From Mesostigma viride (taxonomy: Eukaryota > Streptophyta > Mesostigmatophyceae > Mesostigmatales > Mesostigmataceae): a stretch of DNA of 26,089 bases. Position numbers and translations under genes: made by a program. The notes beneath the pieces are model-generated. The model made no database searches. It was not told the DNA's origin and saw nothing but the letters and a program-made list of their open reading frames with translations. Below are positions 1-9,305 of this stretch, in pieces. How positions within the stretch are numbered: position 1 is the stretch's first letter; each line of letters starts with the position of its first letter. The stretch covers positions 1 to 26,089 of the forward strand of contig RPFO01001082.1 in assembly GCA_009746045.1 (NCBI GenBank), read 5' to 3'.

Positions 1-106
1 ACGAATATGGAAGTTCAAGCAAGCCTCGATCATGCAGGTGCCAAGTGCCAGTTTGGATCAGCTAGCAGCTGCTATGCTTATGCTATATGTCAAAGCTTTT
101 TTTGTG

Positions 107-493
107 GGATTTCCGCCTTCACTACCTGAGTTGCTTCTTGATGGTTTTCAATTAAATGCAACCGAGTTACGCCGGCCGTCGTTATTAATGACAAACTGTA
201 GGGTTTTTTTGCAAATCACTTTTGTATGGTTTACATGCATCCAGTTGCGCCGGCCGGCGTTTCCAATGGTATCTTGCGCGCACTTGCGCAATCAGGCCCG
301 ATTACCAAAATTTAGTGTTCGTACATTTTTTTTACACCTGTAGGATTTCTGCCTTCATATCCTGAGTTGCTTCTTAATGGTTCTTAATTGCACCCGAGTT
401 ACGCCGGCCGTCGTTATTAATGACAAACTGTAGGGGTTTGTTCAAATCACTTTTGTATGGTTTACATGCATCCAGTTGCGCCGGCCGGCGTTA
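107..493. repeat. Diverged direct repeat, two copies
   Basis: Positions 107-262 and 342-493 are two copies of one sequence, offset by 231-235 bp and differing by substitutions and small indels. Each copy runs from a GATTTC(C/T)GCCTTCA start, through a CGCCGGCCGTCGTTATTAATGAC-like block and a TTTTGTATGGTTTACATGCA block, to TTGCGCCGGCCGGCGTT. The CGCCGGCC palindromic motif therefore occurs twice per copy. No protein is convincing here, and the open frame at 32-343 shows no conserved features. The repeat sits just upstream of the decayed transposase gene and may be the end or 5' region of that old element; this is inference. Confidence 0.75.
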
Positions 494-544
494 TTAATGA
501 CGCTTGTCGTTCTTGTTTGATGCCCATCGTTTTCGTCCGGTGTA

Positions 545-3500
545 TTGTATGGTGATTATTTATCATTACTCATCCTCAGGGATTTCGGTGCCGCGGGATT
601 AAGAGGGGAAAAAAATCAGCTGCCGTCTGACCAAAGTCTGATGGCGCAATTGGGGCAGGGGCCGGTTTCCGACGGTTCGCGTCCCTTGTTCAAGGACGAC
701 CGGGAGCCTTCACTTTGCGCTCCCTGGAGCGACAAGTACATCGAGAACAAGGGGTACAAAATTGCCAATGACATCTTTCCTATCATGGCGGAACGCGTGA
801 AAGCAAACAACCGCAGGACGCCAGAGATGAGCGCGGAGGTTCTGTCTTGCGCGGCTTCAAGACTAAATGCCATGGTGGCGGAAAGCAACGGCATTAAGAA
901 GAGGAAGAACTGTGACGGCGGGCTTCCTGAAAATTGGGCGGAATCTCTTCGGGATAACATCAAGAAGGCTTTTGCCGACTTGGGAACATCTGTCAGAGAA
1001 GGATCGTGGGCTTAGGTGGGCCTTGTGTGGACTTGTTACGAAGGGATTGGAGGGCGTGCCGGACAGGATTGTGGAGCGCGCGTTCGGGATTGACAGGCGC
1101 TTTGTCGCAACTCTTAGGGGCCACAGGGATGGAATGGAAGAAGGGGAGGACGACCTCTTGATGAATGCGCCAGAGAGGAGAAGGAGGAAAGACGAGCTTC
1201 CGACGGAAGTGATTGCCCTGATACATGCGTGCTGGAGGGATGATAACTTGACGCGGGCGTCTCCGAACATGAAGGATGTTTATTGTGAATGCATGGACTT
1301 GTAAGAAAGGATTACAAACATACACTAGCGTTTTCGGAGGGGGCGCGCTACTATACTGTCTCCAAGTACAAGATTTACGAAGTGTTTATTTCCCGCCATC
1401 CGGAGTTGAAGCCACCGCGGCGGATGGACAGTAGGGAGGGGGGGGGGGCCGGGGAGGGAGAGGAGGGCGTGGGGGGGGGAAATCAGGTGATTATGGAGAA
1501 GGAGGATGGGATGTCAATGCCTTGCACGACTCAGAAGAGCACAGTTCATGTGGGATACACTCTTTTCTGCAAGCACATGCCCGCATGCGTCAAGGGGCGG
1601 TGGAAAATGCGGAACTTGTGCGCATGCCAGCACCACACTACCATGCAGTCCATGGTGGGGGGGTTGGCCAAATTTCGTGCAACTTTTCATGCCAGATGCG
1701 AGTGCGGACCTGAATGCCACGCGTGCGATCATGGTAGCCAGCTCGACGTGGGGTCGTCCGTGCCCACATGTTCCATTTTCAAAGCTACTCACACGACAGA
1801 GTGGGTGAACAAGTTTCCTTGTAAGGTGGAGGGGATGAGGGAGGGGGGAGGTTCGAGGTCGTCTGTGGGGTCGTCACGGCCGCAGGTTCAGCCTTTTCAA
1901 GGCGACCTTGAGGATCTGCCCATGCATGGGAGGGTGCTGGACGACGAGGAAGGGGTGCCCGATCATGACCTGAGCGAGGAGTTGGGGGTTTGCTCGATCC
2001 GGCGTAAGGCTTGTGTGTTGGGCACATGCCGGGCTCCCAAGTGTGGAATTCGGAACTTCAAGTTATGCCCAATTAGGGAGGAGGCTTCCAACCACCTGAT
2101 TTCATGGACCAGACACGAGATGCAGGACGTGCCTCCGGGTGCGGTTCTTGGGCCAGAGGTAATTTTTAGTGGAGTGGTTGCGCCCCAAGGCGTATCTTTT
2201 GGAATTTTTCATGAGGTCCTGTCTTTTTTCTTCAGCTAGGTCATTGGTGGGTCGAAGTTGATGTCTTTTCTGTATGTGCACATTGTGCAAATGCAGGACG
2301 ACTGTGACGCGATCGCAAAGGCTGGTGGGCAGCGATTGACGCAAGTCGACGTCAAGTCGACACCAACGGAGCTAAAGAAGGCGATTGTGGACAAGTGGCC
2401 GGACTTCATCCAGCATTGCTTCAACGCGTGGTGGCAATTAAGCGGACGCCTCCAAGGAATGCCTCTCAAGGATGCGGGTGGGGGACCTTGTATGCCATAC
2501 AGATTACGCCGAGAACTACCAGTCTTACACCTATCACAATCTCCAAGCACAGTACTGGCATCCAGTCACATTCGTCCTTATGCCCTGGATCGTGCGCTAC
2601 TAATTGGATCCAGCGTCGGGAAAGGTCGTGAGAAGGGAGTTTCACTTCATCGGATAGGGCGGAATGAAAAGGGACGGGCGGGCCCTCCGCTTTGCTATCC
2701 TCAAACTCCTGGCGACACTACGGTCAGAAGGGGTAGAGGTGAAGCGCTTCGTTGGGTGGTCGGACATTGATGGCTCCATGCAGTTCAAGTCAAGGAATGT
2801 GATCGTGGAAATGGCCCGGCTGCTGACATGCAGAGGATCCGCACCTGGAGTCATTTGAGTGGACTTACTTTTGGGAGCAGCACGGAAAGGGGGAGGTGGA
2901 TGACTGGATGGAGCTGGTGGGACTGTGAAGTGCATGTTGAGGAGGTGGCACATCATGGAAGAGAACCAGGACAAACAGACGGCCGCCCAGTTGGTGGAGA
3001 ATCTGGCGTCGGGGGCGGTGGGCGGGACCACAACGACCAGGCGTAACTTCTTCGAGTTCAACGAGGTAATTAAGTGTACTGTCCTCGTTCAGGGAATCGT
3101 TACGCCGAACGTCGTTTCTAGGGCGTTCGTGGAGTCCTGGCGATCAGGATGTTTAATAAAACACAACTAGCTCGATGGTCTCGTAACTTCAACTTTCCCT
3201 TGTGCTTTTGTCTTCGACGCGCAGGTGCTTCCTTACAGCCCAGCTAGGCGCGGCGAAATCAAAGGAGTGAAGAAGGCGCACTGGTGGCGCATGGACAAGT
3301 CGAATGTGACGCGCTTAATGCTGCGCCAGTTTTCCTGTTATTGTGGCGGTGCGTGCGCCGAGGAAAGGTGGCGGGATTGTCGAAAGGAGTGGACCGACAT
3401 GGACGGCTGGAATGTGGGAGGTGCTCGGATGAAGCTCCACAAACTGGGGGAGCCAGTGCAAAGGAACCCAAACGGACAAGGGGGGCACGCAGGGACGCGA

Positions 3501-4043
3501 CTGAACAGACTACAGGCAGAGAGGACGATGATGGGAAGGAGACTAAAGCTGCGAGACATTTTTGCCGTTGATCGAGTCCTACTGTGGTGATGAGTCGCAC
3601 GATCCAGATCATCCATATTGGCTAGCGGAAGTCTTGCAGGAGCCTTATCAGGTGGCCGCTACTTTCGTGAGGCGAGTGGCCGACAGAAACGGCAAGGTCG
3701 ATAGGGAGTTGTTCCGTAAGGGACAACGGGTGCATGGTGGGGGTACGTGCGCTACTACGACAGATTTCCGGGTATATGGCGACGATGTTCAAAATGGACG
3801 GCGATGCCCAACCTGGACAGCCCAACTTGGTCAATTGCTACCTGTGCATGGACGCGGGGTGCGAACACACCATTGTTGTCAACCCAGCTAGCTAACAATC
3901 GCCAGGCCATCTTGACCATTCCGACAGACGTCGAGAAACAGCTCACGCACATGGCCACGAAGAGACCTGTTCAGTCTAAGGCCAGCTCGCCCGGGCTTGG
4001 TTGGACGAGGTGGACAGCCTTGAGAGCACGTACTTCGTTGTGA
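545..4043 (+). pseudogene. Decayed transposase-like gene (HGKG-type DDE family)
   Basis: Pieces of one transposase-like protein run in order on the plus strand but change frame repeatedly. I see a SPNMKDV...RKDYKHTLAFSEGARYYTVS stretch (about 1259-1370); a Cys/His block with CACQHH, CECGPECHACDH (about 1615-1730); DYAENYQSYTYHN (from 2502); GWSDIDGSMQFKSR (about 2757-2800); WEQHGKGEVDDW (about 2871-2906); GGTVKCMLRRW (from about 2916); IKGVKKAHWWRM and FSCYCG (3250-3345); and YWLAEVLQEPYQ (about 3616-3651). From memory, this order (DxAEN, WSDG..QFK, HGKG..DG, GG.VK) is typical of a widespread transposon-derived family, with the first Asp, the WSD and the KG.xD region as likely acidic catalytic positions. 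Two introns keep good sites with phase 0: 2159-2296 and 3066-3224. Frame changes fall near 1000, 1290, 2480, 2840, 2915, 3560 and 3745, and in-frame stops at 2601-2603 and 2655-2657. Both ends are approximate. Confidence 0.75.
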
Positions 4044-4457
4044 GCACCTTCGATGAGAGCACGGAACTGAGAGCACCCAGTTGTCTTCAGCAGTGATTTG
4101 CAAACGAGTTCCTTGTCCTGAATTGTAAAGCTCGATTCATGCTCTTTCAAGGAAGTGTATAATATTATCCAGATAATGTATATATTTAGATCTAGACCTG
4201 AGTTCAAATAACATTTCATAGAGGGCTGAGATGCGCGAGGTCCAGCATACATGTATATATCCATTAAATTAAATTAAATGTGTATATCCATGGACACATG
4301 TTACAAACTCAAATGTTTCATTGTACTGTACGTACCGCTAGCTAGCTCGTCGACGGGGGTATCCCATGTAATGTATGATTTATGAATTAATCGCTTAATT
4401 GTAATTGAAATGGATCATGAACTTGTCAAGTGGCCCTAATTTGGTTGATTTGGTTCA
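4044..4457. other. Gene-free AT-rich flank left of the 12.4-kb element
   Basis: I see no gene here. A few GAGAGCAC motifs at 4020-4078 overlap the end of the pseudogene. The rest is AT-rich DNA with short simple stretches such as ATTAAATTAAATTAAATG near 4262-4280. It ends at the TTA that abuts the transposon end. Confidence 0.6.
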
Positions 4458-4460
4458 TTA
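4458..4460. repeat. Left TTA target-site duplication (putative)
   Basis: TTA immediately outside the left terminal inverted repeat matches TTA immediately outside the right one (16895-16897). Three bases match by chance about once in 64, so the call leans on the perfect TIRs. Confidence 0.65.
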
Positions 4461-4489
4461 GGGTGGTTTTACCGGATTAGGATACATTT
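4461..4489 (+). repeat. Left terminal inverted repeat (29 bp)
   Basis: Starts GGGTGGTTTTACC and ends GGATACATTT; perfect reverse complement of 16866-16894. The inverted match stops exactly here: the next inner bases are TTTTTGTTT on this side and GCACGGCTT on the other. Confidence 0.92.
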
Positions 4490-4509
4490 TTTTGTTTAGG
4501 ATACATTTG
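4477..4509 (+). repeat. Left subterminal TTAGGATACATTT pair
   Basis: TTAGGATACATTT occurs at 4477-4489 (inside the TIR) and again in the same orientation, as TTAGGATACATTTG, at 4496-4509, 19 bp apart. The right end carries two more copies in opposite orientations. Repeated subterminal motifs near transposon ends are usually transposase or accessory-protein binding sites; that role is inference here. Confidence 0.7.
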
Positions 4510-4890
4510 ATGCACTGTGCAGTTTTCAGATGTGTTTGAGGGGGTTGATTGCGCCTAACATGCATTTTATTGAAGCAATGAGTTTCCCAAGATATACATG
4601 ATATAAACTAAGACAATTGACCCATTAAGGCAATGAGACAACATCAATAAGACAACTTATGCCAATTGAATAAGACAACTCAACCTTACAGGACGTTGGG
4701 CCATCATACGTCCGGAATAATTGTCTCACTTATTACATAACCAAACTTTTTGAGGGATCGCCATGGTTGCATGGTTTCAACACATGCGCCCTGCACTCAT
4801 GTGCATCAAAGGTGTTGCGTCTAGTGCCAACTCAGTGTCAAAGAACTGATTCAATCATATTTCCCCCGTGGCCATGAAGGCCCACATGAG

Positions 4891-6054
4891 TTAAACATGG
4901 CCGAGAGTGATTGCATCATCCTTCTTGGCGACATCGGTCTTGACGACGTCGATGGGGAAGACGGCAGCACCTGCATGTGAACAAAAGAATCCATGAATTG
5001 TGGCATCCAAAGGCAACAACATATTAGCATCCCATTGAACACGCAGCCACGCTGACCCGGCCATCCAGCCGCCCACGCAGCCACAAAGCCAGCCAGCCAC
5101 GCAGTGACGCACCCACCCAGCCACACATCCACGCATCCACGCACCCGGCACCCCCCCCAGCCAGCCAGCCAGCCAGCCACGCAGCCACGCAGCAGCGCAG
5201 CCACGCAGCCACGCAGCCACACAGCCACGCACCCTCCTTTCCAGCCAAGCAGCCACGCAGTCACACAGTCAACCCCCCCATCCCCCCCCCCCCCCCACCC
5301 ACCCACCCACCCCCCACCCACCCACCCACACCCACCCACCCCACCCCCCACCCCACCCACTCAACACTACACGAATGACTCACAAAGAACTGCTGCACCA
5401 CCGATGATCCCTGCGGGAACTGCTCTGCTGCCGACGGTCCCTGCGAAAACTGCTGCAGTGCCGACCATGCCTGTGGAATCTGCCACATTGCCGACGCTGC
5501 CTGCGGGAACTGAAGCGCTGCTGGTGACGCCAGCTGTAACTGAAGTGCTCCCGACGATGCCTGCGGGAACTGCTGTGTTGCCGGTGACGCCAGCTGTAGA
5601 TGAAGCACTGCCGACGATGCCTGCGGGAACTGCTGCTGCTGCTGCTGCGGGAACTGCTGCTGCTGCTGCGGGAACTGCTGCTGCTGCTGCGGGAACTGCT
5701 GCTGCTGCTGCGGGAACTGCTGCTGCTGCTGCGGGAACTGCTGCTGCTGCTGCGGGAACTGCTGCTGCTGCTGCGGGAACTGCTGCTGCTGCTGCGGGAA
5801 CTGCTGCTGCTGCTGCGGGAACTGCTGCTGCTGCTGCGGGAACTGCTGCTGCTGCTGCGGGAACTGCTGCTGCTGCTGCGGGAACTGCTGCTGCTGCTGC
5901 GGGAACTGCTGCTGCTGCTGCGGGAACTGCTGCTGCTGCTGCGGGAACTGCTGCTGCTGCTGCGGGAACTGCTGGCTGCTGCTGCTGCTGCGGCGGCGGC
6001 TGCGGGAACTGCTGCTGCTGTTGCTGTAGCTGTTGCTGTAGCTGTTGCTGTTGC

Positions 6055-6144
<90 letters not shown>

Positions 6145-7613
6145 AGTTGCTGCTGCAGTTGCTGCTGCTGCTGCTGCAGTTGCTGCTCCAGCTGGACCAC
6201 TTGTTTCTGCACCTCTTTGTACAGCTGCAAACCAAGCTGTTCAACCTTCTTGCTTTGGTTCTCCATAGCTCGTTGCATCTCTCTCATCGTCTGTTCCACG
6301 CCCACCAGTACGGGGGTCGGCGGCGGCAGCGGCTGGGTACGCTCTGGCTGGGTGCGCTCTGGCTGCCGGCGTTTCTCTGCCGGCTGGGAGGACTTGGCTT
6401 TGCTGTTCCGCTTGGGTCGCTGTTGTGCGTTGGTGACGTCCACCAAAGGCGTGGCTGCCTCTGGGGGCTTCACTATGGGCGGGAGGGCACGCACTCGCAT
6501 CCCCCGGCTAGGCGCCGGAGGCCACGCCGCTGCAGCAGGACCTGAATACAAGGCAAGGGCGGGGTCCCTAGGAAATCCTGTTGTCAAGATGCATGGGACC
6601 TCAGCGAGGAAGTCCCATGTCATCTGGGACACCAGCTCACCTTGGTGCGACTGGGCCCAGGCGAGAGTGCGCTCAATACGCTCGTTTCGCGCACTCTCCG
6701 GAAATGTGTCAACTACCTTGAATCCGGGGATGTGCCCAGTGGCAGGGTCACGATCGACGACCATGCACACCACATCTGTCATCTTGATGGTAGAGGATCT
6801 CCCCCGTGCCGCATTTGTGTATGCCGATTTTAATGTTTTCTTTGTTGTGTAGGTCGTTTGGGCGACCAGCACCGCTTGCAGCTGTTTGTCGATGGTGAGG
6901 CCCCCCACCACCACCCCGAGGGTATCCCAGCCAGAAATTTCCACGACAGACAGTGCCATCGGTCCACTGCGGCTAAAAGACCTTGCAGTAGGGACCGGCG
7001 TGCCATCGTCCCGCTTTTCAGGAACGCCGGCCTCAGGTAGAGGGGAAGAGAACAGAGCCTCCTTAGTGGCGTCCAGCCCCGAACCCGGGTTTGAATGACC
7101 ATGCTCGTCGGCAGGACGCTGAGGAGACATCGGGGAATCTTTCTCGTTTGTCGCATTTGCAGCCCCATCATGATGGAAGTCATCCTCTGCCATTGCAGCT
7201 TCATCATCACAACCGACATCATCATCGAAATTCAGGTCATCCTCGGTGACGGGCGGGCGAAACGAATTATCCGGGCACTCTGGGCTGATAGTGGAAGGCT
7301 CCGTGGGCTTAATGTTGCTAGTGTGCCCTGGCTGCTCGAGCGTGGCGCACGGCTGGCATCGTGGAGGGCCGCCGCAGTCAGAGCATTGCCATTCCGTGCC
7401 GTCACCGTCGTCTGCGTGCCTGAAAATATGCGTACAGATGCCGTGCAGGACCTTGCCACATCGGCCGGCGCATTGGTGGTTTGCACCGGCCAAAAAATCT
7501 ACTTTCATGGCACCAGGTTTCTTTCCTAGCACCCATTTTCTACAATCGTCCCCGGCATAACACAAATCACTCAATTCGTCCATGTCATCGCTTCGGCTAT
7601 CAGCATCGGGCAT
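4891..7613 (-). CDS. Zinc-finger, Gln-rich, VPAAAAA-repeat partner protein of the 12.4-kb element
   Basis: Two-exon model on the minus strand: exon 1 is 7613-5384; the intron runs from GTGAGT at 5383 to the CAG ending at 4971; exon 2 is 4970-4891. The phase-1 junction joins perfectly and gives 769 aa. Residues 18-89 form a Cys/His cluster (C18, C24, H46, C48, C52, H57, C60, C77, C80, C86, C89), PHD/RING-like in spacing. Residues about 95-215 are acidic and low complexity. About 218-345 is a compact unknown domain. A short coiled coil (about 438-475) leads into polyQ (to about 535), then about 16 VPAAAAA units (about 543-662), then eight degenerate 10-aa VPAGIVGSxx units. The C-terminal exon adds about 26 ordinary residues. 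The start has A at -3. It is divergent from the transposase gene, 1.7 kb apart. I infer a DNA- or chromatin-binding partner of the transposase. Without the splice, the frame would stop at 5367. Confidence 0.8.
5040..5370. repeat. C-rich simple repeats inside the partner-gene intron
   Basis: Plus-strand GCAGCCAC/CAGCCAGC units (about 5045-5265) run into (CCCA)n and poly-C (about 5266-5360). In the gene orientation this is a G-rich tract that starts about 15 bases after the 5' splice site and fills most of the 413-bp intron. Apparent reading frames across it are cysteine/glycine or proline/threonine low complexity and are not credible genes. Confidence 0.8.
5626..5985 (-). repeat. 21-bp coding minisatellite (VPAAAAA x about 16)
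   Basis: About 16 nearly identical 21-bp units (plus strand GGGAACTGCTGCTGCTGCTGC). In the partner gene they encode VPAAAAA. The unit length is a multiple of three and contains no stop in the frames I can follow, so alternative frames read FPQQQQQ on the same strand, and GTAAAAA and RELLLLL on the other. The upstream plus-strand flank (5395-5625) holds eight diverged 30-bp units encoding VPAGIVGSxx-like decapeptides. Confidence 0.9.
5985..6200 (-). repeat. CAG/CAA trinucleotide tract (polyQ)
   Basis: On the plus strand, a TTG run (about 6050-6087) is followed by a pure CTG run (about 6088-6141) and interrupted CTG/CAG stretches. On the minus coding strand these read CAG/CAA and give the polyglutamine block after the coiled coil. 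Pure runs of this kind change length easily, so the size here may be specific to this copy or assembly. Confidence 0.88.
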
Positions 7614-7720
7614 AGTTCCCGTGGCTAGTGCCCATCACCTTCCACCTTGAGCGGGGCGAAGTCACGAATTCAAGCGCGAAGTGCATTTGAATCAAGCGGG
7701 AACTGGGTGACACTGCTTGA

Positions 7721-8795
7721 AGACAGGTGAAGACGCGGTGAAGACGTGAAGACGTGAAGACGTGAAGACGTGAAGACGTGAAGACGTTCAGACACGATAC
7801 GGCAAGTTCAGGTGAAGTTCAGGTGTTCAGGTGAAGCCGTGAAGACGTGAAGCCGTGAAGCCGTGAAGACGTGGTGAAGACAGGTGAAGACGCGGTGAAG
7901 ACGTGAAGACGTGAAGACGTGAAGACGTTCAGACACGATACGGCAAGTTCAGGTGAAGTTCAGGTGTTCAGGTGAAGCCGTGAAGACGTGAAGCCGTGAA
8001 GCCGTGAAGACGTGGTGAAGACAGGTGAAGACGCGGTGAAGACGTGAAGACGTGAAGACGTGAAGACGTGAAGACGTTCAGACACGATACGGCAAGTTCA
8101 GGTGAAGTTCAGGTGTTCAGGTGAAGCCGTGAAGACGTGAAGCCGTGAAGCCGTGAAGACGTGGTGAAGACAGGTGAAGACGCGGTGAAGACGTGAAGAC
8201 GTGAAGACGTGAAGACGTTCAGACACGATACGGCAAGTTCAGGTGAAGTTCAGGTGTTCAGGTGAAGCCGTGAAGACGTGAAGCCGTGAAGCCGTGAAGA
8301 CGTGGTGAAGACAGGTGAAGACGCGGTGAAGACGTGAAGACGTGAAGACGTGAAGACGTGAAGACGTTCAGACACGATACGGCAAGTTCAGGTGAAGTTC
8401 AGGTGTTCAGGTGAAGCCGTGAAGACGTGAAGCCGTGAAGCCGTGAAGACGTGGTGAAGACAGGTGAAGACGCGGTGAAGACGTGAAGACGTGAAGACGT
8501 GAAGACGTTCAGACACGATACGGCAAGTTCAGGTGAAGTTCAGGTGTTCAGGTGAAGCCGTGAAGACGTGAAGCCGTGAAGCCGTGAAGACGTGGTGAAG
8601 ACAGGTGAAGACGCGGTGAAGACGTGAAGACGTGAAGACGTGAAGACGTGAAGACGTTCAGACACGATACGGCAAGTTCAGGTGAAGTTCAGGTGTTCAG
8701 GTGAAGTCGTGAAGACGTGAAGACGTGGTGAAGACAGGTGAAGACGCGGTGAAGACGTGAAGACGGGAAGACGTGAAGACGTGAAGACAAGTTCA
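7721..8795. repeat. GTGAAGAC array with higher-order structure
   Basis: About 1.07 kb of tandem repeats fill the space between the two divergent genes. The base unit is the 8-mer GTGAAGAC, with GTGAAGCC variants. A larger unit begins GACAGGTGAAGACGCG and contains a spacer reading GTTCAGACACGATACGGCAA, then GTTCAGGTGAAGTTCAGG. Larger units start near 7721, 7878, 8019, 8168, 8309, 8458, 8599 and 8732, with spacings 157, 141, 149, 141, 149, 141 and 133. The 8-bp differences equal one GTGAAGAC: runs hold 6, 4, 5, 4, 5, 4 and 5 copies. The frames are closed by TGA, so the array is non-coding. Confidence 0.92.
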
Positions 8796-9305
8796 ATGCA
8801 GCACTCAGCCGCAGCAGTCGCACGCAGGTAGAAACGAGTATTGCTGCTTGAATCTTATAATTCCTATCGAATGTAAAACAGGCTTTTCGTAAAGAAATCC
8901 GATGTGTGGGCGGGCTTTACATAGTTGCGATTTCTGGCCTGCGATTTCTGGCCTGCGCTGGTTGTCTCTTTGATAGTGCTTCTGCCCAAGCACTACCGGC
9001 TGTAAAACAGTATACTTCTTGAAGAAATCAGTTGGGGCTTTGTTGGGCGTCACATTTGACCGGTGGGCGGAGTTTCCTGCTTCTGTGAAGGCGCCATCGA
9101 ATGTAGATCAGTAGATTTTCTAAAGAAATCTGAGGTGTGGGCAGGGCCTTTATTGCTTGTGTCCATCCACCACCGGATGTAGAACAGTAGACTTATTGAA
9201 GAAATCAGTTTAGGGTTTTGTTGGGCGCCACATTTGAGCGGTGGGCGGGGTTTCTTGCTTCTGTCCAAGCACCACCGGGTGTAATACAGTAGATTTCCTA
9301 TTAAC
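8796..9305 (+). promoter_or_regulatory. Promoter-proximal repeated segment upstream of the transposase gene
   Basis: This 510-bp leader contains duplicated blocks. The GAAGAAATCAGTT...TTGTTGGGCG(T/C)CACATTTGA(C/G)CGGTGGGCGG(A/G)GTTTC block occurs at 9021-9080 and 9198-9253 (offset 177). A related AAAGAAATC(C/T)GA(T/G)GTGTGGGC block occurs at 8891 and 9122. Short CCACCGG(A/G)TGTA(G/A)(A/T)ACAGTAGA blocks lie between them, the last one ending about 15 bases before the start codon. This must include the promoter and 5' leader of the transposase gene. I see no clear TATA box. Whether the repeats are binding sites is inference. Confidence 0.6.

Noticed and set aside
1289-2239. A separate complete 316-residue protein
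   Set aside because: It is one piece of the decayed transposase; the frame runs through a good intron donor at 2159 into intronic sequence before stopping.
5261-6244. Minus-strand Ser/Asn/Gln-rich open frame (FPQQQQQ repeats)
   Set aside because: Alternative frame of the same repeats; it lacks any non-repetitive domain and is out of frame with the conserved N-terminal part.
5104-6852. Long plus-strand open frame of Pro/Thr, Ala and Cys runs opposite the zinc-finger gene
   Set aside because: It is the mirror of the simple repeats and the 21-bp minisatellite, whose units contain no stops in several frames. The minus strand has the Cys/His cluster, ordinary domains and a phase-correct intron.
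7721-8795. Possible CRISPR-like array
   Set aside because: Units are contiguous 8-mers and identical larger units without variable spacers; the setting is eukaryotic.
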